From NCBI RefSeq assembly GCF_964340395.1, contig NW_027554298.1:1-64000 (forward strand): a DNA stretch of 64,000 bases, read 5' to 3'. The notes beneath the pieces were generated by a model that did no database searches, was not told the DNA's origin, and saw nothing but the letters and a program-made list of their open reading frames with translations. Every line of letters begins with the position of its first letter. The first letter of the stretch is position 1. The stretch comes from Glandiceps talaboti. Lineage: Eukaryota; Hemichordata; Enteropneusta; Spengelidae. Positions 56,435 to 64,000 of the stretch are shown piece by piece. Position numbers and translations under genes: made by a program.

Positions 56435-59400
56435 TTAGTTATGCTTTAGGATTTAATTATGATTTAGGACTTAGGTTATGATTTAGGACTTAGGTTATGA
56501 TTAGGACTTAGGTATGCTTTAAGACTTAGGTATGCTTTAGGACTTAGGTATGATTTAGGAATTAGATTATGATTTAGGACTTAGGTTATGATTTAGGACT
56601 TAGGTTATGCTTTTGGACTTAGGTTATGCTTTAGGACTTAGGTTATGATTTAGGACTTAGGTTATGATTTAGGACTTACGTATGATTTAGGACTTAGCTA
56701 AAGATTTAGGACTTAGATTATGATTTAGGACTTAAGTATGATTTAGGACTTAGGTTATGCTTTAGGACTTAGGTTATGATTTAGGACTTAGGTATGATTT
56801 AGGACTTAGGTTATGCTTTTGGAATTAGGTTATGCTTTAGGACTTAGGTTATGATTAGGACTTACGTATGATTTAGGACTTAGATATGCTTGAGGACTTA
56901 GTTATGATTTAGGACTTAGTTATGATTTAGGACTTAGGTTATGATTTAGGACTTAGCTTATGATTAGGACTTAGGTATGCTTTAAGACTTAGGTATGCTT
57001 TAGGACTTAGGTTATGATTTAGGACTTACGTATGATTTAGGACTTAGCTAAAGATTTAGGACTTAGATTATGATTTAGGACTTAAGTATGATTTAGGACT
57101 TATGTTATGATTTAGGACTTAGGTTATGCTTTAGGACTTAGGTTATGCTTTAGGATTTAGGTTATGCTTTAGGACTTAGGTTATGATTTAGGACTTAGGT
57201 TATGATTTAGGACTTACGTATGATTTAGGACTTAGCTAAAGTTTTAGGACTTAGATTATGATTTAGGACTTAAGTATGATTTAGGACTTAGGTTATGCTT
57301 TAGGACTTAGGTATGATTTAGGACTTAGCTAAAGATTTAGGAATTAGATTATGATTTAGGACTTATGTTATGATTTAGGACTTAAGTTATGATTTAGGAC
57401 TTAGGTTATGCTTTATGACTTAGGTTATGATTTAGGACTTAGGTTATGCTTTAGGACTTAGGTATGATTTAGGACTTAGGTTATTACTTAGGACTTAGGC
57501 ATGATTTAGGACTTACGTATGATTTAGGACTTAGATATGCTTTAGGACTTAGTTATGATTTAGGACTTAGTTATGATTTAGGACTTAGGTTATGATTTAG
57601 GACTTAGGTTATGATTAGGACTTAGGTATGCTTTAAGACTTAGGTATGATTTAGGACTTAGGTTATTACTTAGGACTTAGGCATGATTTAGGACTTACGT
57701 ATGATTTAGGACTTAGATATGCTTTAGGACTTAGTTATGATTTAGGATTTAGTTATGATTTAGGACTTAGGTTATGATTTAGGACTTAGGTTATGATTAG
57801 GACTTAGGTATGCTTTAAGACTTAGGTATGCTTTAGGACTTAGGTATGATTTAGGAATTAGATTATGATTTAGGACTTAGGTTATGCTTTAGGACTTAGG
57901 TTATGCTTTTGGACTTAGGTTATGCTTTAGGACTTAGGTTATGATTTAGGACTTAGGTTATGATTTAGGACTTACATATGATTTAGGACTTAGCTAAAGA
58001 TTTAGGACTTAGATTATGATTTAGGACTTAAGTATGATTTAGGACTTAGGTTATGCTTTAGGACTTAGGTTATGATTTAGGACTTAGGTATGATTTAGGA
58101 CTTAGGTTATTACTTAGGACTTAGGCATGATTTAGGACTTACGTATGATTTAGGACTTAGATATGCTTTAGGACTTAGTTATGATTTAGGACTTAGGTTA
58201 TGATTTATGACTTAGGTTATGATTTAGGACTTAGGTATGCTTTAAGACTTAGGTATGCTTTAGGACTTAGGTTATTACTTAGGACTTAGGCATGATTTAG
58301 GACTTAGGTATGATTTAGGACTTAGATATGCTTTAGGACTTAGTTATGATTTAGGACTTAGGTTATACTTTAGGACTTAGGTTATGATTTAGGACTTAGG
58401 TTATGATTTAGGACTTACGTATGATTTAGGACTTAGCTAAAGTTTTAGGACTTAGATTATGATTTAGGACTTAAGTATGATTTAGCACTTAGGTTATGCT
58501 TTAGGACTTAGGTTATGATTTAGGACTTAGGCATGATTTAGGACTTAGGTTATTACTTAGGACTTAGGCATGATTTAGGACTTACGTATGATTTAGGACT
58601 TAGATATGCTTTAGGACTTAGTTATGATTTAGGACTTAGTTATGATTTAGGACTTAGGTTATGATTTATGACTTAGGTTATGATTAGGACTTAGGTATGC
58701 TTTAAGACTTAGGTATGCTTTAGGACTTAGGTTATGATTTAGGACTTACGTATGATTTAGGACTTAGCTAAAGATTTAGGACTTAGATTATGATTTAGGA
58801 CTTAAGTATGATTTAGGACTTAGGTTATGATTTAGGACTTAGGTTATGATTAGGACTTAGGTATGCTTTAAGACTTAGGTATGCTTTAGGACTTAGGTAT
58901 GCTTTAGGACTTAGGTATGCTTTAGGACTTAGGTATGATTTAGGACTTAGGTTATGTTTTAGGACTTAGGTATGCTTTAGGACTTAGGTATGCTTTAAGA
59001 CTTAGGTATGCTTTAGGACTTAGGTTATGCTTTAGGACTTAGGTTATGCTTTAGGACTTAGGTTATGATTTAGGACTTAGGTTATGATTTAGGACTTAGC
59101 TAAAGATTTAGGACTTAGGTATGATTTAGGACTTACGTATGATTTAGGACTTAGATATGCTTTAGGACTTAGGTTATGCTTTAGGACTTAGGTTATGCTT
59201 TAGGACTTAGGTTATGATTAGGACTTAGGTATGCTTTAAGACTTAGGTTATGCTTTAGGACTTAGGTTATGATTTAGGACTTAGGTTATGCTTTAGGACT
59301 TAGGTTATGCTTTAGGACTTAGGTATGATTTAGGACTTAGGTATGATTTAGGACTTAGCTAAAGATTTAGGAATTACATTATGATTTAGGACTTATGTTA

Positions 59401-62400
59401 TGATTTAGGACTTAGGTTATGATTTAGGACTTAGGTTATGCTTTAGGACTTAGGTATGATTTAGGACTTAGGTTATTACTTAGGACTTAGGCATGATTTA
59501 GGACTTACGTATGATTTAGGACTTAGATATTCTTTAGGACTTAGTTATGATTTAGGACTTAGTTATGATTTAGGACTTAGGTTATGATTTAGGACTTAGG
59601 TTATGATTAGGACTTAGGTGTGCTTTAAGACTTAGGTATGCTTTAGGACTTAGGTTATGATTTAGGACTTACGTATGATTTAAGACTTAGCTAAAGATTT
59701 AGGACTTAGATTATGATTTAGGACTTAAGTATGATTTAGGACTTATGTTATGATTTAGGACTTAGGTTATGATTTAGGACTTAGCTTTGCTTTAAGACTT
59801 AGGTATGCTTTAGGACTTACGTATGATTTAAGACTTAGCTAAAGATTTAGGACTTAGATTATGATTTAGGACTTAAGCATGATTTAGGACTTATGTTATG
59901 ATTTAGGACTTAGGTTATGATTTAGGACTTAGGTTATGCTTTACGACTTAGGTATGATTTAGGACTTAGGTTATTACTTACGACTTAGGCATGATTTAGG
60001 ACTTACGTATGATTTAGGACTTAGATATGCTTTAGGACTTAGTTATGATTTAGGACTTAGGTTATGATTTAGGACTTATGTTATGATTAGGACTTAGGTA
60101 TGCTTTAATACTTAGGTATGCTTTAGGACTTAGGTATGCTTTAAGACTTAGGTATGCTTTAGGACTTAGGTATGATTTAGGACTTAGGTATGCTTTAGGA
60201 CTTAGATATACTTTAGGACTTAGGTATGATTTAGGAATTAGATTATGATTTAGGACTTAAGTATGATTTAGGACTGATGTTATGATTTAGGACTTAGGTT
60301 ATGATTTAGGACTTAGGTTATGCTTTAGGACTTAGGTATGATTTAGGACTTAGGTTATTACTTAGGACTTAGGCATGATTTAGGACTTACGTATGATTTA
60401 GGACTTAGATATGCTTTAGGCCTTAGTTATGATTTAGGACTTAGTTATGATTTAGGACTTAGGTTATGATTTAGGACTTAGGTTATGATTAGGACTTAGG
60501 TATGCTTTAAGACTTAGGTATGATTTAGGACTTAGGTTATTACTTAGGACTTAGGCATGATTTAGGACTTACGTATGATTTAGGACTTAGATATGCTTTA
60601 GGACTTAGTTATGCTTTAGGATTTAGTTATGATTTAGGACTTAGGTTATGATTTAGGACTTACGTATGATTTAGGACTTAGCTAAAGATTTAGGACTTAG
60701 ATTATGATTTAGGACTTAAGTATGATTTAGGACTTAGGTTATGCTTTAGGACTTAGGTTATGATTTAGGACTTAGGTATGATTTAGGACTTAGGTTATGC
60801 TTTTGGAATTAGGTTATGCTTTAGGACTTAGGTTATGATTAGGACTTACGTATGATTTAGGACTTAGATATGCTTGAGGACTTAGTTATGATTTAGGACT
60901 TAGTTATGATTTAGGACTTAGTTATGATTTAGGACTTAGGTTATGATTTAGGACTTAGGTTATGATTAGGACTTAGGTATGCTTTAAGACTTAGGTATGA
61001 TTTAGGACTTAGGTTATTACTTAGGACTTAGGCATGATTTAGGACTTACGTATGATTTAGGACTTAGATATGCTTTAGGACTTAGTTATGCTTTAGGATT
61101 TAGTTATGATTTAGGACTTAGGTTATGATTTAGGACTTAGGTTATGATTAGGACTTAGGTATGCTTTAAGACTTAGGTATGCTTTAGGACTTAGGTATGA
61201 TTTAGGAATTAGATTATGATTTAGGACTTAGGTTATGATTTAGGACTTAGGTTATGCTTTTGGACTTAGGTTATGCTTTAGGACTTAGGTTATGATTTAG
61301 GACTTAGGTTATGATTTAGGACTTACGTATGATTTAGGACTTAGCTAAAGATTTAGGACTTAGATTATGATTTAGGACTTAAGTATGATTTAGGACTTAG
61401 GTTATGCTTTAGGACTTAGGTTATGATTTAGGACTTAGGTATGATTTAGGACTTAGGTTATGCTTTTGGAATTAGGTTATGCTTTAGGACTTAGGTTATG
61501 ATTAGGACTTACGTATGATTTAGGACTTAGATATGCTTGAGGACTTAGTTATGATTTAGGACTTAGTTATGATTTAGGACTTAGGTTATGATTTAGGACT
61601 TAGCTTATGATTAGGACTTAGGTATGCTTTAAGACTTAGGTATGCTTTAGGACTTAGGTTATGATTTAGGACTTACGTATGATTTAGGACTTAGCTAAAG
61701 ATTTAGGACTTAGATTATGATTTAGGACTTAAGTATGATTTAGGACTTATGTTATGATTTAGGACTTAGGTTATGCTTTAGGACTTAGGTTATGCTTTAG
61801 GATTTAGGTTATGCTTTAGGACTTAGGTTATGATTTAGGACTTAGGTTATGATTTAGGACTTACGTATGATTTAGGACTTAGCTAAAGTTTTAGGACTTA
61901 GATTATGATTTAGGACTTAAGTATGATTTAGGACTTAGGTTATGCTTTAGGACTTAGGTATGATTTAGGACTTAGCTAAAGATTTAGGAATTAGATTATG
62001 ATTTAGGACTTATGTTATGATTTAGGACTTAGGTTATTACTTAGGACTTAGGCATGATTTAGGACTTACGTATGATTTAGGACTTAGATATGCTTTAGGA
62101 CTTAGTTATGATTTAGGACTTAGTTATGATTTAGGACTTAGGTTATGATTTAGGACTTAGGTTATGATTAGGACTTAGGTATGCTTTAAGACTTAGGTAT
62201 GATTTAGGACTTAGGTTATTACTTAGGACTTAGGCATGATTTAGGACTTACGTATGATTTAGGACTTAGATATGCTTTAGGACTTAGTTATGATTTAGGA
62301 TTTAGTTATGATTTAGGACTTAGGTTATGATTTAGGACTTAGGTTATGATTAGGACTTAGGTATGCTTTAAGACTTAGGTATGCTTTAGGACTTAGGTAT

Positions 62401-64000
62401 GATTTAGGAATTAGATTATGATTTAGGACTTAGGTTATGCTTTAGGACTTAGGTTATGCTTTTGGACTTAGGTTATGCTTTAGGACTTAGGTTATGATTT
62501 AGGACTTAGGTTATGATTTAGGACTTACGTATGATTTAGGACTTAGCTAAAGATTTAGGACTTAGATTATGATTTAGGACTTAAGTATGATTTAGGACTT
62601 AGGTTATGCTTTAGGACTTAGGTTATGATTTAGGACTTAGGTATGATTTAGGACTTAGGTTATTACTTAGGACTTAGGCATGATTTAGGACTTACGTATG
62701 ATTTAGGACTTAGATATGCTTTAGGACTTAGTTATGATTTAGGACTTAGGTTATGATTTATGACTTAGGTTATGATTTAGGACTTAGGTATGCTTTAAGA
62801 CTTAGGTATGCTTTAGGACTTAGGTTATTACTTAGGACTTAGGCATGATTTAGGACTTAGGTATGATTTAGGACTTAGATATGCTTTAGGACTTAGTTAT
62901 GATTTAGGACTTAGGTTATACTTTAGGACTAGGTTATGATTTAGGACTTAGGTTATGATTTAGGACTTACGTATGATTTAGGACTTAGCTAAAGTTTTAG
63001 GACTTAGATTATGATTTAGGACTTAAGTATGATTTAGCACTTAGGTTATGCTTTAGGACTTAGGTTATGTTTTAGGACTTAGGCATGATTTAGGACTTAG
63101 GTTATTACTTAGGACTTAGGCATGATTTAGGACTTACGTATGATTTAGGACTTAGATATGCTTTAGGACTTAGTTATGATTTAGGACTTAGTTATGATTT
63201 AGGACTTAGGTTATGATTTATGACTTAGGTTATGATTAGGACTTAGGTATGCTTTAAGACTTAGGTATGCTTTAGGACTTAGGTTATGATTTAGGACTTA
63301 CGTATGATTTAGGACTTAGCTAAAGATTTAGGACTTAGATTATGATTTAGGACTTAAGTATGATTTAGGACTTAGGTTATGATTTAGGACTTAGGTTATG
63401 ATTAGGACTTAGGTATGCTTTAAGACTTAGGTATGCTTTAGGACTTAGGTATGCTTTAGGACTTAGGTATGCTTTAGGACTTAGGTATGATTTAGGACTT
63501 AGGTTATGTTTTAGGACTTAGGTATGCTTTAGGACTTAGGTATGCTTTAAGACTTAGGTATGCTTTAGGACTTAGGTTATGCTTTAGGACTTAGGTTATG
63601 CTTTAGGACTTAGGTTATGATTTAGGACTTAGGTTATGATTTAGGACTTAGCTAAAGATTTAGGACTTAGGTATGATTTAGGACTTACGTATGATTTAGG
63701 ACTTAGATATGCTTTAGGACTTAGGTTATGCTTTAGGACTTAGGTTATGCTTTAGGACTTAGGTTATGATTAGGACTTAGGTATGCTTTAAGACTTAGGT
63801 TATGCTTTAGGACTTAGGTTATGATTTAGGACTTAGGTTATGCTTTAGGACTTAGGTTATGCTTTAGGACTTAGGTATGATTTAGGACTTAGGTATGATT
63901 TAGGACTTAGCTAAAGATTTAGGAATTACATTATGATTTAGGACTTATGTTATGATTTAGGACTTAGGTTATGATTTAGGACTTAGGTTATGCTTTAGGA
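56415..64000 (+). repeat. Section E: 15,149-bp higher-order repeat, copy 3 (cut by window edge)
   Basis: The first 7,586 bp of a third copy. Markers again sit exactly 15,149 bp after copy 2: GGATTTAATT 56,449, GCTTGAGG 56,889, 60,873 and 61,536, TTACATATG 57,970, ATATTC 59,529, GGCCTTAG 60,419, GGACTAGG 62,929, and TTATGTTTTAGG 58,952 and 63,504. The last bases of the window still match the sequence at 48,812 onward, so the array continues beyond the edge. Confidence 0.92.

Larger units (their letters stand above)
1..64000 (+). repeat. Satellite array of 18/19-bp monomers filling the window
   Basis: The sequence is a continuous head-to-tail array whose consensus monomer is ACTTAGGTTATGATTTAGG (19 bp). 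The commonest alternatives are an 18-mer with GGTATG for GGTTATG, an 18-mer with TGATTAGG for TGATTTAGG, and a C-type with TGCTTTAGG for TGATTTAGG. Marker monomers include TTAGCTAAAG, TTACGTATG, TTAGATATGC, TTAGGCATG and TTATTACTTAGG. Occasional truncated units of about 12 bp (ATTTAGGTTATG) also occur. The consensus 19-mer is about 32% GC, with 5 G to 1 C, so one strand is strongly G-rich over 64 kb. I saw no monomer in reverse orientation and no unique-sequence interruption. The array runs off both window edges. It is satellite DNA of a eukaryote by type; I do not recognise the family. Any role (centromere, heterochromatin, subtelomere) is inference only. Confidence 0.98.

Noticed and set aside
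1-64000. Telomere
   Set aside because: TTAGG is present twice per monomer but always separated by other bases. There is no run of perfect TTAGG, TTAGGG or TTTAGGG repeats and no chromosome end in the window.
1-64000. CRISPR array
   Set aside because: Short direct repeats at regular spacing are present, but the sequence between them is itself repeat, not unique spacers, and no cas gene is present.
1-64000. Bacterial promoters (TATGAT resembles a -10 box)
   Set aside because: TATGAT occurs in most A-type monomers, many hundreds of times, with no -35 partner and no gene to serve. It is a by-product of the consensus.
1-64000. Plasmid or phage replication origin made of iterons
   Set aside because: Iteron sets are a few to a few dozen copies beside a replication gene. 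This array is tens of kilobases with nested higher-order units and no gene.
1-64000. G-quadruplex arrays
   Set aside because: GG pairs are spaced by 5 and then about 9-10 bases, so only two-tetrad structures with long loops are possible. There are no GGG tracts, and stable quadruplexes are not supported.

Overview
The whole 64 kb window is one uninterrupted, head-to-tail satellite DNA array. I see no gene, RNA gene, transposon or unique sequence. The basic unit is an AT-rich 18/19-bp monomer, typically ACTTAGGTTATGATTTAGG (19 bp) or the same with GGTATG in place of GGTTATG (18 bp). About 3,400-3,500 monomers fit in the window (estimated from length), all in the same orientation. A megasatellite of this kind points to a eukaryotic chromosome, in centromeric, pericentromeric, subtelomeric or other heterochromatin, read through by a long-read assembly. 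I do not recognise the satellite family and cannot name the species. Each monomer holds two TTAGG words, the arthropod-type telomere motif, but this is not a telomere and is weak evidence about the organism.

Layout. (A) 1-3,853: older-looking, diverged array with loose 460-500 bp multimers and a near-pure 19-mer run at 2,901-3,071. (B) 3,854-11,531: a distinct array of four units of 1,837, 2,269, 2,287 and about 1,285 bp (truncated), each opening with ACTAATGTTATG. The outer two units share features that the inner two lack. (Junction) 11,532-11,640: the most diverged monomers in the window. (C) 11,640-15,985: mosaic of A-like modules, a transplanted fragment of about 400 bp from B, and a segment duplicated at an offset of 2,193 bp. 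(D) 15,985-26,116: large overlapping duplications with offsets of 4,170 and 3,672 bp. (E) 26,117-64,000: a very large higher-order repeat with a period of exactly 15,149 bp, present in two full copies and one half copy. It is supported by private point variants, indels and junctions that recur at exactly that spacing.

How it fits together. The array has nested levels: two TTAGG half-units, the 18/19-bp monomer, a module of about 182 bp, blocks of 2.4-4.9 kb, a duplication of about 6.5 kb, and the 15,149-bp unit. Increasing length and homogeneity from A to E fits repeated unequal exchange, with the youngest amplification on the right. The main points for follow-up are the 15,149-bp unit and its hybrid junction, the B block embedded in A/C-type sequence, and the fixed positions of CpG-bearing and palindromic marker monomers. 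Coding is ruled out by the monomer itself: the ATG in the standard monomer is followed two codons later by TAG, and 19-mers shift the frame.
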